DNA of 13,518 nucleotides from Actinomycetota bacterium (GCA_004366195.1 SIRV01000017.1:1-13518), one strand, 5' to 3'. Numbered from the stretch's first letter, positions 1 to 7,603 are shown. The notes: a model not told the origin generated them from the letters alone. A program made the numbers and translations.

Positions 1-232
1 GCAGGACGAGCATCACGCAGAGGTAGAAGACCAGCGACATCTTGAAGACCGACCACGGGCCGACCTTGCGCACGACCACGCGCGCGTGCCGGCGGGCCCC
101 CGCGGCTCGGCCGCGGCGGGGGGCGGGGGCCGGGGGTCCGCCCGCCCCGAGCGGGGCGACCTGGGCCGCGCCCGGAGCCCTCGCCCCGGCGGGCCGCGCC
201 CCGACGGTGGGATCCTCCACGGGCTGGCTCAT
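1..232 (-). CDS. DUF3566 domain membrane protein, 3' end outside window
   Basis: Reading leftwards from an ATG at 232-230 gives 77 codons with no stop before the window edge, so only the N-terminal part is present. Residues 1-50 are rich in Ala, Pro, Gly and Arg and look disordered. They are followed by RVVVRKVGPWSVFKMSL and a hydrophobic run (FYLCVMLVL) that begins a transmembrane segment. This 'V+KVxPWSVFKxSL' block is the hallmark start of DUF3566, a small actinobacterial membrane-protein family that usually sits directly downstream of gyrA (the mycobacterial counterpart is the gene after gyrA). A purine-rich GGGCGAGGA lies 3 bases before the ATG as a plausible ribosome-binding site. It follows gyrA by 52 bp on the same strand, so co-transcription with gyrBA is likely. 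The biochemical role of the family is not established. Family call is confident; the start is fairly secure. Confidence 0.85.
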   Translation of the reverse strand, partial: MSQPVEDPTVGARPAGARAPGAAQVAPLGAGGPPAPAPRRGRAAGARRHARVVVRKVGPWSVFKMSLVFYLCVMLVL

Positions 233-284
233 GGGTCCTCGCCCTTTCTACGCGTCCCGGGGGCCGGCGGCAACCACCCGGGGG

Positions 285-2753
285 TCAGTCTTCGTCGGCC
301 TGGGTGATCACCGGAGCGATCGCGACCACCGTCTCGCCCTCGTCCACACGCATCGTGCGCACGCCCTGGCTTGCCCGTCCCACCCGTCGGATGTCCGCCG
401 CCGGCACGCGCACGACCTTCCCCGAGCTGGAGATGGTGAACAGGTCCTGCTCCTTGGAGCCCACGAACGCCCCGGCGAGCAGGCCCGTCTTGCGCGTCAG
501 GGTGTGGCCGATCACGCCCTTGCCGCCGCGACCCTTCACCGGGTAGTCGGACAGGGGCGAGCGCTTGCCGTATCCGTGCTGGGTCACGCTGATCAGCTCC
601 TCGCCGGCCGAGGCCACCCCGAGGGCGATGACCTCGTCGTCCTCGGCCAGGCGCATGCCGATCACGCCAGCCGCCTGCCTGCCCATCGGACGCACCAGGG
701 ACTCGCGGAACCGGATGGCCTGCCCCTTGCGAGAGACCAGGATCACGTCGTCCTTGCCATCGGTGAGCAGCACGTCGACGAGCTCGTCACCCGGCTTCAG
801 GTTGATCGCCGCCAGGCCGGAGCGGGGGCTGTCGTACTCGGGCAGCGGGGTCTTCTTCACCATCCCCCGCCTCGTCGCGAACAGGAGGTACCGGCCCTCC
901 GCGTACTCCTTCAGGTCGATCACCGCGTTCACGCGCTCGTCCCCCGAGACGCCGATCAGGTTCGCGGCGTACGTGCCCCTCGCGGTCCGGGCCGACTCCG
1001 GGATCTCGTGCACCTTGACCCGGTACACCTTCCCCTTGTTGGTGAAGAAGAGCAGCCAGTGGTGGGTCGTCGTGGTGAAGACATGCTTGATCACGTCCTC
1101 TTCCTTCAGGTTCGCCCCGATGACCCCCTTGCCGCCCCGGCCCTGGCGGCGGAACGCGTCCAGGGGCTGCCGCTTCACGTAGCCGGCGCGGCTCACGGTG
1201 ATGACGACGTCCTCCTCGGCCACCAGGTCCTCGATCCGGAGCTCGCCGTCCTCGGCGAGGAGCTTGGTCCGCCGCTCGTCCGCGAACCGCCGCTTGATGT
1301 CGGCGAGCTCCTCCTTGATCACGCCGCGGATCTTCTTCGGATCCCGCAGGAGCGCCTGGAGGTGCTTGATCCTCGCCAGGAGGTCGCGGTGCTCCTGCTC
1401 GAGCTCCTCCCGCGCGAGGCGGGTGAGCCGGCGGAGCGGCATGTCGAGGATGTGGTTGGCCTGGATCTCGCTGAGCTTGAACTTCCGCATCAGCTTGCCC
1501 CGCGCCTCCTCGGCGTCCCGCGAGCCACGGATGATGCGGATCACCTCGTCGAGGTGCCCGAGGGCGATGAGGAGCCCCTGGACGATGTGGTCCCGCTCCT
1601 CCGCCCGGCGCAACTCGTAGCGCGTCCGGCGCGTCACCACATCGATCTGGTGATCGACGTAGTACCCCACGAGCTCGGCCAGGTTCAGGGTCCGGGGGAC
1701 CCCATCGACGAGGGCGAGCATGATCGCGCCGAAGTTGTCCTGCAGCTGCGTGTGCCGGTACAGCTGGTTCAGCACGACCTGGGGGTTCGCGCCCCGCTTC
1801 GTGTAGATCACGAGGCGCATCCCCTCCTTGTTCGACTCGTCCCGCACGTCGGCGACGTCCTTCAGCCGGCCCGCGTTCGCGAGCTCCGCGATCTTCTCCG
1901 CGACCCGCGCCTTGTTCACCTGGTACGGGAGCTCGGTGACGACGATCTTCGACCGACCCTGGGACCCCTCCTCGATGTGCGCCACGGCGCGGACCTTGAT
2001 CGAGCCGCGACCGGTCTCGTAGACGTCCCGGATCCCCTGCGAGCCCATGATCACGGCGCCGGTCGGGAAGTCGGGCCCCTTGATGAACCGCATGAGCTCC
2101 GCGGGGGTCGCGTCGGGATGGTCCAGGTAGTGGGTGACGGCGTCCACCACCTCGGCGAGGTTGTGGGGCGGGATGTTCGTCGCCATGCCGACGGCGATCC
2201 CGTTCGCCCCGTTGACGAGGAGGTTCGGGAAGCGGCTCGGCAGGACCGTCGGCTCCTGCTCGTACCCGTCGAAGTTGGGGACGAAGTCCACCGTCTCGGC
2301 CTCGATGTCCCGCAGCATCTCCATCGCCGCCGGCGCGAGGCGCGCCTCGGTGTAGCGGTACGCGGCCGGGGGATCTCCGTCGATCGAGCCGAAGTTCCCG
2401 TGGCCGTCGATGAGGGGGATCCGCATCGACCAGTCCTGGGCCATACGGACCAGCGCGTCGTACACGCTCTGGTCCCCGTGAGGGTGGTACTTCTTCAGGA
2501 CCTCGCCGACGGCCGAGACCGACTTTCGGTGGGGGCGGTCCGGGCGCAGGCCCTGCTCGAGCATGGACCACAGGATCCGCCGGTGGACCGGCTTCAGGCC
2601 GTCGCGCACGTCGGGCAGCGCGCGCCCGACGATGACGGACATCGCGTAGTCGAGGTAGGAGCGCTGGATCTCCTCCTCGAGACCGACCTGCTCCACCCGT
2701 CCGACGAACAGGGGCTGGTCTCCCCCGCCGCCCGCCGCCCGCCGCCTAGACAT
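285..2753 (-). CDS. gyrA: DNA gyrase subunit A
   Basis: An 822-residue GyrA, the breakage-reunion subunit of the A2B2 gyrase that introduces negative supercoils using ATP hydrolysed by GyrB. The N-terminal core is complete: LDYAMSVIVGRALPDVRDGLKPVHRRI at about 34-60, the quinolone-resistance region GEVLKKYHPHGDQSVYD (83-99), and the catalytic tyrosine Tyr134 in AYRYTEARL (131-139). The C-terminal beta-pinwheel carries the GyrA-box as QGRGGKG (537-543) and a second box KGRGGKG (740-746), as in mycobacterial gyrase. The protein ends in QADED without a long acidic tail. Gln95 occupies the position of E. coli Ser83, which is unusual. The ATG at 2753-2751 overlaps the gyrB stop by 8 bp, so translational coupling is likely. 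ParC is a less likely alternative given the two GyrA-boxes and the gyrB neighbour. Confidence 0.98.
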   Translation of the reverse strand: MSRRRAAGGGGDQPLFVGRVEQVGLEEEIQRSYLDYAMSVIVGRALPDVRDGLKPVHRRILWSMLEQGLRPDRPHRKSVSAVGEVLKKYHPHGDQSVYDALVRMAQDWSMRIPLIDGHGNFGSIDGDPPAAYRYTEARLAPAAMEMLRDIEAETVDFVPNFDGYEQEPTVLPSRFPNLLVNGANGIAVGMATNIPPHNLAEVVDAVTHYLDHPDATPAELMRFIKGPDFPTGAVIMGSQGIRDVYETGRGSIKVRAVAHIEEGSQGRSKIVVTELPYQVNKARVAEKIAELANAGRLKDVADVRDESNKEGMRLVIYTKRGANPQVVLNQLYRHTQLQDNFGAIMLALVDGVPRTLNLAELVGYYVDHQIDVVTRRTRYELRRAEERDHIVQGLLIALGHLDEVIRIIRGSRDAEEARGKLMRKFKLSEIQANHILDMPLRRLTRLAREELEQEHRDLLARIKHLQALLRDPKKIRGVIKEELADIKRRFADERRTKLLAEDGELRIEDLVAEEDVVITVSRAGYVKRQPLDAFRRQGRGGKGVIGANLKEEDVIKHVFTTTTHHWLLFFTNKGKVYRVKVHEIPESARTARGTYAANLIGVSGDERVNAVIDLKEYAEGRYLLFATRRGMVKKTPLPEYDSPRSGLAAINLKPGDELVDVLLTDGKDDVILVSRKGQAIRFRESLVRPMGRQAAGVIGMRLAEDDEVIALGVASAGEELISVTQHGYGKRSPLSDYPVKGRGGKGVIGHTLTRKTGLLAGAFVGSKEQDLFTISSSGKVVRVPAADIRRVGRASQGVRTMRVDEGETVVAIAPVITQADED

Positions 2754-4692
2754 CGAGGTTCTGCACGTCCTTCGCGTTCTGCTCGATGAACTCCCGGCGG
2801 GCCTGGACGTCCTCGCCCATCAGCACGGTGAACAGGCGGTCGGCGAGGGCCGCGTCCTCCAACGTCACCTGCAGGAGCGTGCGATGCTCGGGGTCCATCG
2901 TCGTGCGCCACAGCTGCTCGGCGTTCATCTCGCCGAGGCCCTTGAACCGCTGGGGATCGAGCTTCTTCCCGTCACCCTGCTTGCGTCGCCAGGCGTCCCA
3001 CTCACGCTCGGTGTAGAAGTACAGCTCCTCCTTCCCCTGCCGGAGCAGGTACAGCGGCGGCTGGGCCAGGTACACGTAGCCGGCCTCGATCAGCTCGCGC
3101 ATGTTCCGGAAGAAGAAGGTGAGCAGGAGCGTCCGGATGTGCGCGCCGTCGACGTCGGCGTCGGCCATGATGACGATGCGGTGGTAGCGGGCCTTCGAGA
3201 GATCGAACTCGTCCCCGATCCCCGTGCCGATCGCGGTGATCAGCGCCTGGATCTCCTGGTTCTCGAGGACCTTGTGGAGCCGCGCCTTCTCGACGTTCAG
3301 GATCTTCCCCCGGATGGGGAGGATCGCCTGCGTCGCGCGATCCCGCGCCTGCTTCGCCGACCCGCCCGCGCTGTCGCCCTCCACGATGAACAGCTCGCAG
3401 GCCGCCGGGTCCGTCAGCTGGCAGTCGGCGAGCTTCCCCGGAAGGCCGCCGCCCTCCAGGAACGACTTGCGCCGCGCGATCTCCCGCGCCTGCTTCGCCG
3501 CGATCCTCGCCTTCGCGGCGGCGGCGGCCTTCGCCACGATCCGCTTCGCGTCGCCCGGGTGCTCCTCGAGCCACGTCATCAGCTGCTCGTTGACCGTCGT
3601 CTCCACGAGCGAGCGGATCGAGGCGTTCCCGAGCTTCGTCTTCGTCTGGCCCTCGAACTGGGGGTCCCGGAGGCGCACGGAGACGATGGCCGTCAGGCCC
3701 TCCCGCACGTCCTCGCCGAGGAGGTTCTCGTCCTTGTCCTTCAGGATGCCCTTGCTCCGGGCGTACCGGTTGATCACGTTCGTGAGGGCCTTCTTCAGAC
3801 CCTCCTCGTGCATGCCCCCCTCGTGCGTGTTGATGGTGTTCGCGAACGAGTGGATCGACTCCGCGTAGCCCGTGTTCCACTGGAGCGCGATCTCGGCCTC
3901 CGCGTCGTCCTCGCGAGCCTCCATGAAGATGACCCGGTTGTGGAGGGGCTCCTTGCCCGCGGCGAGGAGCCTCACGAAGTCCGCGATGCCCCCCTGCGCC
4001 TTGAACACCTGCTTGGCCGGCGGGTCCTCGCGCTCGTCGATCAGCTGGATCTCGATGCCGCGGGTGAGGAAGGCCTGCTCCTGGAGGCGCTCGGCGAGCA
4101 GCCGCCGGTCGAACTCCGTCGTCTCGGTGAAGATCTCGGGGTCCGGCCAGAACGTCACGATCGTCCCGGTCTTCGTGGTGGGCTTGCCGCGCACGAGCTT
4201 CGACGTCGCCTTGCCCCGCGCGTAGCTCTGGGTCCAGACGTACCCGTCCCGCATGACCTCCACGGTCATCGCTCGGGAGAGGGCGTTCACGACCGAGACC
4301 CCGACCCCGTGCAGACCGCCGGAGATCCGGTAGCCCTCGCCGCCGAACTTCCCCCCCGCGTTCAGCGTGGTGAGCACGATCTCAACGGCGGGCCGCCGAT
4401 CCTTCAGCTTCGGGATAGGGTCCACGGGGATCCCGCGCCCGTTGTCCTCGACGCGGCACCCACCGTCCTTCAGGAGGCGCACGACGATGCGGTCGCAGAA
4501 GCCCGCCATCGCCTCGTCGATGGAGTTGTCGACGACCTCGTACACGAGGTGATGGAGTCCTCGGACCGACGTCGTGCCGATGTACATGCCCGGGCGCAGC
4601 CGGACGTGCTCCACGCCCTCGAGGACCTGGATGTCCTGCGCCCCGTAGTGGCCGGGTCTGTTCGTCTTCTTCGGAGCCGCTGCGGTGACCAA
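2746..4692 (-). CDS. gyrB: DNA gyrase subunit B
   Basis: A 648-residue GyrB, the ATPase and TOPRIM subunit of DNA gyrase. The GHKL ATPase shows EVVDNSIDEA (52-61; Glu52 is the catalytic base and Asn56 binds Mg), EDNGRGIP (82-89) and the lid GGLHGVGVSVVNALS (125-139). The TOPRIM domain shows IVEGDSAGGSAK around Glu438 and IMADADVDGAHIRTLLL near 510. The tail contains RFKGLGEMNAEQLW, the GyrA-contacting region. The start is a TTG at 4692-4690 preceded by GGGAGGTGGG. The Shine-Dalgarno is strong but only about 3 bases away, and no ATG/GTG alternative precedes the conserved ATPase core. The stop overlaps the gyrA start by 8 bp. No long insertion is seen in the TOPRIM region. Family assignment is certain; the start codon is the only soft point. 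Confidence 0.98.
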   Translation of the reverse strand: MVTAAAPKKTNRPGHYGAQDIQVLEGVEHVRLRPGMYIGTTSVRGLHHLVYEVVDNSIDEAMAGFCDRIVVRLLKDGGCRVEDNGRGIPVDPIPKLKDRRPAVEIVLTTLNAGGKFGGEGYRISGGLHGVGVSVVNALSRAMTVEVMRDGYVWTQSYARGKATSKLVRGKPTTKTGTIVTFWPDPEIFTETTEFDRRLLAERLQEQAFLTRGIEIQLIDEREDPPAKQVFKAQGGIADFVRLLAAGKEPLHNRVIFMEAREDDAEAEIALQWNTGYAESIHSFANTINTHEGGMHEEGLKKALTNVINRYARSKGILKDKDENLLGEDVREGLTAIVSVRLRDPQFEGQTKTKLGNASIRSLVETTVNEQLMTWLEEHPGDAKRIVAKAAAAAKARIAAKQAREIARRKSFLEGGGLPGKLADCQLTDPAACELFIVEGDSAGGSAKQARDRATQAILPIRGKILNVEKARLHKVLENQEIQALITAIGTGIGDEFDLSKARYHRIVIMADADVDGAHIRTLLLTFFFRNMRELIEAGYVYLAQPPLYLLRQGKEELYFYTEREWDAWRRKQGDGKKLDPQRFKGLGEMNAEQLWRTTMDPEHRTLLQVTLEDAALADRLFTVLMGEDVQARREFIEQNAKDVQNLDV

Positions 4693-4772
4693 CCCACCTC
4701 CCTGCGCCCGGGCACGCCGGTGGCCGGAGCGCCGTCTGGGGGCCTCGCGGAACGCGCCGCACGCGCCCCTTC

Positions 4773-4778
4773 ATCCTA
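4773..4778 (-). promoter_or_regulatory. Candidate -10 element for gyrBA
   Basis: The 138-bp gap between dciA and gyrB (4693-4830) contains TAGGAT on the minus strand, which fits the actinobacterial TANNNT -10 pattern and would give a leader of roughly 70 bases before the gyrB TTG. No recognisable -35 hexamer sits 16-18 bp upstream. The rest of the gap is GC-rich and shows no clear terminator or gene. A separate promoter here would let gyrase be controlled independently of dnaN-recF-dciA, but this is only a motif match. Confidence 0.3.
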
Positions 4779-4830
4779 CCAAGCCGCCGCTGCTCCCGGG
4801 GGCCTCCGCCGACCTCCCCGAGCCATTGCG

Positions 4831-5184
4831 CTACAACGGTTCCCGCCGGTTCTCACGCACCACCACGTGCACCCGTCGCACGGTCTGCTCCCCGAGCAGC
4901 TCGTTGGCCCGGCGCCGGATCTCCTCAGCGAGGAACCGCGCCTGCGCCCCCCACGGGCCGCTCGCCGCGGCGACCATCAGGACGCCCCGCTCCAGGCTGA
5001 CGGGTGACGTCTCTGCGGCGAGCCGAGGTCCGACGACCGCCTCCCACGAGCTCGCCAGCCGAGCGATCGGCGCGCCGCGCGCGAACTCCGGCCTGCGCAT
5101 GACCTCCTCGATCACCTCGCCCAGCGACACCTCGCCCGAGGTCCTTTCCCCTCGCCGACGCCGCCATCCCTTGGGCCCCGGCAC
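4831..5184 (-). CDS. dciA: DciA-like (DUF721) protein
   Basis: A 117-residue protein of the DUF721/DciA family, the ancestral bacterial factor that interacts with and helps load the replicative helicase DnaB in species without DnaC or DnaI. After a basic N-terminus (GWRRRRGER, 6-14) comes the conserved fold: ARLASSWEAVVGPRLAAETSPVSL (about 41-64, with Trp47), a short beta segment LMVAAASGPW, and the helix AQARFLAEEIRRRANELLG (80-98), ending in a beta strand VRRVHVVV. The GTG start at 5184-5182 begins at the base immediately after the recF TAG, with GGGAGGGAG just upstream, so translation is probably coupled to recF. The position between recF and gyrB is the standard actinobacterial one (the Rv0004 type). 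Family call is firm; the helicase-loading role is taken from characterised relatives. Confidence 0.9.
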   Translation of the reverse strand: MPGPKGWRRRRGERTSGEVSLGEVIEEVMRRPEFARGAPIARLASSWEAVVGPRLAAETSPVSLERGVLMVAAASGPWGAQARFLAEEIRRRANELLGEQTVRRVHVVVRENRREPL

Positions 5185-6273
5185 CTACGCTCCCTCCCGC
5201 CGGACCTCGCCGGCGCGGACCGCCAGCACCGCCGGAGCCCCGTCGGGGACGAGTTCCCGATCGGCCGCCGACACGAAGACCTGGCCCCGGCGGCTCAGCC
5301 CCTCGGCCAGCCGCCGCCGCCTGGTGGGGTCGAGAGCGGAGAACGGGTCGTCGAGGAGCGTGATCGGCGCCTCCCCCACCTCGGCCTCGACCGCCGTCGC
5401 GAGCCCCAGCCGCAGGCAGACCGCGGCCACCCACGCCTCCCCGTGGCTGGCGAAGCTCCTCGCGCCGAACTCCCGCACCACGAGGCGGAGGTCGTCCCGG
5501 TGCGGTCCCACCAGGGTCGTGCGCCGGGCGAGCTCGTCCTCCCTGCGCTCGGAGAGCCGGAGCAGGAACCGCTCCTCCAGCGGCTCGCCCTCGACCGAGG
5601 GCGCGTAGCGGACCTCCAGCGCGTACCCCGCCACCTGCGCGAACGCCCGCGCCGCCTCGGCCGCGAGCGCCTCGGCGGCGGCCGCCCGCAGCCGGGTAAG
5701 GGTGGCCCCCCGGCTCGCGAGCTCCGCATCCCAGGCCTCCATCCCGGGCGGGGTTCCTCGGCCCTCCCACTCCTTCAGGAGCCGGTTCCGCTGGCGGAGC
5801 ACCCGCTCGTACGCGGTGATGACCCCCTCCTTCAGCGGCCACAGGGTCCGGATGGCCTCATCGAGGAACGCCCGCCTGATCGCCGGCTCGCCGAGCACGA
5901 CGCTGAGGTCGTCGGGTCCGGCGAACACCACGCGCACCCGGCGCCGCACGTCCCGCCGCCGCCGGACGGGCGAGCGGTCGAGCTGCGCGCGGACGGCCCC
6001 CCGCATCGGGATGTGGACCTCGACCAGGGTCCGCCCCTGCACCCCGCGAACCTCACCCCGGACGTACGCGTCCTGCGCCCCTCGGCGCACGAGCGGCTCC
6101 GTGACCGAGGTCCGGGGGGAGGCGAGGAGCCCGAGGAACGCGATCGCCTCGAGCAGGGTGGTCTTCCCCTCCCCGTTGGCTCCCACCACGAGCACGAGGC
6201 CCTCCGGCAGGTCGGTGAGCTCCGTGTGGCGGTGGTTCCGGAAGTCCCGGAGCTCGACCCAGTCGACCCGCAC
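5185..6273 (-). CDS. recF: DNA replication and repair protein RecF
   Basis: A 362-residue RecF, an SMC-like ABC ATPase that binds gapped DNA and helps RecO and RecR load RecA at stalled forks. It shows the Walker A GANGEGKT (31-38), the conserved RTTLVGPHRDDL (251-262), the ABC signature region as SHGEAW (277-282), Walker B ITLLDDPFSALDP (304-316) and a D-loop. The SHGE-W form of the signature is the one I associate with actinobacterial RecF, in contrast to SQGQQR of Firmicutes, so it supports the phylum rather than indicating damage. The start is GTG at 6273-6271, giving MRVDWVELRDFRNH, the typical RecF N-terminus (LxDFRN). It lies 14 bp downstream of dnaN and abuts dciA. Length is normal for the family. 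Confidence 0.97.
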   Translation of the reverse strand: MRVDWVELRDFRNHRHTELTDLPEGLVLVVGANGEGKTTLLEAIAFLGLLASPRTSVTEPLVRRGAQDAYVRGEVRGVQGRTLVEVHIPMRGAVRAQLDRSPVRRRRDVRRRVRVVFAGPDDLSVVLGEPAIRRAFLDEAIRTLWPLKEGVITAYERVLRQRNRLLKEWEGRGTPPGMEAWDAELASRGATLTRLRAAAAEALAAEAARAFAQVAGYALEVRYAPSVEGEPLEERFLLRLSERREDELARRTTLVGPHRDDLRLVVREFGARSFASHGEAWVAAVCLRLGLATAVEAEVGEAPITLLDDPFSALDPTRRRRLAEGLSRRGQVFVSAADRELVPDGAPAVLAVRAGEVRREGA

Positions 6274-6287
6274 CGGCCCCCGTCCGC

Positions 6288-7391
6288 CTACGCCACCGGC
6301 GTCGGCAGCCGCACCGGCATGACGAGGTAGGTGAAGTCCTCGCTTTCCCCGCGGATCACGCCCGGCTTCAGCCCGTCCCTCACCTCCAGCCGCACGGTCT
6401 CACCGCTCGCCGCGGCGAGGCCGTCCAGCAGGTACTGGGGGTTGAAGGCCACCGTCAGGTCCTCGCCCTCGTACCTCGCCTCCACAGCCTCCACGGCCTG
6501 CCCCAGGTCCGGGGACTGGGACGAGAGCTTGACCCCGAGCGCGTTGAACTCGAGCCGCACCGGCGAGGTGTCCCGCGCCAGGAGCCCCACACGGCGCACC
6601 GCGTCCGCCAGCTGCTGCCGGGACACCGTCAGGCGGTTCTCGTAGGCCTCGGGGAGCAGCTGGCGGTAGTTCGGGAACTCGCCCTCGATGAGCCGTGACG
6701 TGAGCGTGAGTCCGTCGACCTGGAAGGACGCCTGGCTCTCCTCCAGGAAGACCCGCACCTCGCCCTTCTCCAGCGCGGCCGCCGCGCGGGCCGCCTCCGA
6801 GAGCGCCCGCTCCGGCACGATCGCTCGCGCCTCCCCCGGTGCGGTCGCCACGAGCTCCCGCACCGCCAGCCGGTACGAGTCCGTGGCCACCAGGGTCACC
6901 CCCTCCCGGCTGATCTCGAGGAGGATCCCCGTCAGCACCGGCCGAGCCTCGTCCCGCGACGCCGCCTTCGCCACCTGTGCGACGGCCTCGGCGAACACGC
7001 CGGCCGACAGCACGATCGGCATCCCGCTCGGCGGCTGGATCGCGGGGAAGTCCTCGGCCGGGAGCAGGCGCAACGCCCCCTCGTACGCCGCGCACCGGAT
7101 CCGCGCTTGCCCCCCGTCGGCCTCGAACTCCACCGGCGCGTCCGACAGGCTCTTCACCGTCTCCGTCAGCAGGCGCGCCGGCACGAGGGCCGTGCCTCCC
7201 TCCGTGACCTGCACCTCCACCGTGAGCCTGACGGAGACCTCCAGGTCGGTCGTCGTCAGCGTCAGGCCCTCGCCCGCCTCCGCCCGCATCAGGACGCCCG
7301 TCAGCGCCGGGATCCCCGGTCGGGATGAGACGCCGCGCTGCACGGCTTGCAGGGCCTCGGACAGGACGTCGCGGTCACACCGGAACTTCAC
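6288..7391 (-). CDS. dnaN: DNA polymerase III subunit beta (sliding clamp)
   Basis: A 367-residue beta clamp, the ring-shaped dimer that tethers DNA polymerase III and other polymerases and repair enzymes to DNA. Typical features are the N-terminal block LSEALQAVQRGVSSRPGIPALTGVLM (10-35), TTDLEVSVR (47-55) in the first clamp domain, and the C-terminal YLVMPVR (355-361), which lines the partner-binding pocket. Length is normal. The start is GTG at 7391-7389 (MKFRCDRDVL), with a purine-rich GAGGGGGTGG a few bases upstream. It heads a dnaN-recF-dciA block. The strand composition is strongly C-over-G on the plus strand here (53 G against 78 C at 7141-7320), the opposite of dnaA, so dnaN is co-directional with a left-moving fork. 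Confidence 0.97.
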   Translation of the reverse strand: MKFRCDRDVLSEALQAVQRGVSSRPGIPALTGVLMRAEAGEGLTLTTTDLEVSVRLTVEVQVTEGGTALVPARLLTETVKSLSDAPVEFEADGGQARIRCAAYEGALRLLPAEDFPAIQPPSGMPIVLSAGVFAEAVAQVAKAASRDEARPVLTGILLEISREGVTLVATDSYRLAVRELVATAPGEARAIVPERALSEAARAAAALEKGEVRVFLEESQASFQVDGLTLTSRLIEGEFPNYRQLLPEAYENRLTVSRQQLADAVRRVGLLARDTSPVRLEFNALGVKLSSQSPDLGQAVEAVEARYEGEDLTVAFNPQYLLDGLAAASGETVRLEVRDGLKPGVIRGESEDFTYLVMPVRLPTPVA

Positions 7392-7487
7392 GTGTCCACC
7401 CCCTCACTGCTCCTTCGGTGGTCGTCATGTTCTCTCCAGTAGTGGTGGGTTCGGTGGAAATGTGGAACGGAGCCCGTCGCCGCAGGA

Positions 7488-7520
7488 GGGAGCGGGAGAC
7501 AGGGTGGGGAGAGGACGGGG
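7488..7520 (+). other. Potential G-quadruplex motif in the origin region
   Basis: Five G-runs of 3-4 bases occur with loops of 1-7 bases: GGG at 7488, 7494 and 7502, GGGG at 7506 and 7517. This satisfies the usual G3+ N1-7 pattern on the plus strand. It lies about 50 bp from the skew switch, inside the candidate oriC. In a genome this GC-rich such motifs arise by chance, so function is inference only. Confidence 0.5.
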
Positions 7521-7575
7521 AGCGACGTGGAGCAGGGCGCGGTCGGACCCACGCCGTGCACCGTGATCGCCGGCC

Positions 7576-7595
7576 CGATCCACAGGTTGCCCACA
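7576..7595 (+). promoter_or_regulatory. Two tandem DnaA-box-like sites
   Basis: CGATCCACA (7576-7584) and TTGCCCACA (7587-7595) lie in the same orientation with starts exactly 11 bp apart. The first matches TTATCCACA at 7 of 9 positions; the second matches the actinobacterial TTGTCCACA at 8 of 9. They sit just beyond the 3' end of dnaA. Tandem spacing of one helical turn suits cooperative DnaA binding, but the sites are degenerate. Confidence 0.45.
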
Positions 7596-7603
7596 CACGG
7601 GGG

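Larger units (their letters stand above)
7392..7603. other. oriC: Candidate replication origin (oriC), dnaN-dnaA intergenic region
   Basis: This 212-bp gene-free gap lies where most actinobacteria keep oriC. The plus strand switches sharply from C-rich to G-rich inside it: 12 G and 23 C in 7381-7440, then 29 G and 11 C in 7441-7500. The least GC-rich stretch is about 7423-7468. It holds a run of G-tracts (7488-7520), an inverted repeat GATCG-CCGGCC-CGATC (7564-7579), and two DnaA-box-like sites at 7576-7595. A weak box-like GTGTCCACC lies at 7392. Canonical DnaA boxes are few compared with Streptomyces or Mycobacterium, and there is no obvious AT-rich unwinding element, so the limits of the origin are uncertain and the dnaA-rpmH gap may contribute. 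Position and skew are the main support. Confidence 0.65.

Noticed and set aside
233..284. GC-rich inverted segments after gyrA as a terminator.
   Set aside because: There is no clean stem-loop with a T-run, and the next gene on the strand follows within 52 bp.
42..2789. Very long plus-strand open frame opposite gyrA (also long ones opposite gyrB, yidC and rsmG/parA).
   Set aside because: High GC removes stop codons from antisense frames. The translations are low-complexity Arg/Pro/Asp/Leu sequences with no family resemblance, while the opposite strand encodes conserved genes.
5425..5445. RecF signature SHGEAW lacking the SQGQQR of Bacillus looked like a degraded ABC signature.
   Set aside because: Actinobacterial RecF proteins commonly have SHGE-W here, and Walker A, Walker B and the GPHRDD motif are intact.
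7389..7394. CACGTG at the dnaN start (also at 4864 and 9926) as further parS sites.
   Set aside because: Only the central six bases match; the flanking bases do not continue the parS palindrome.
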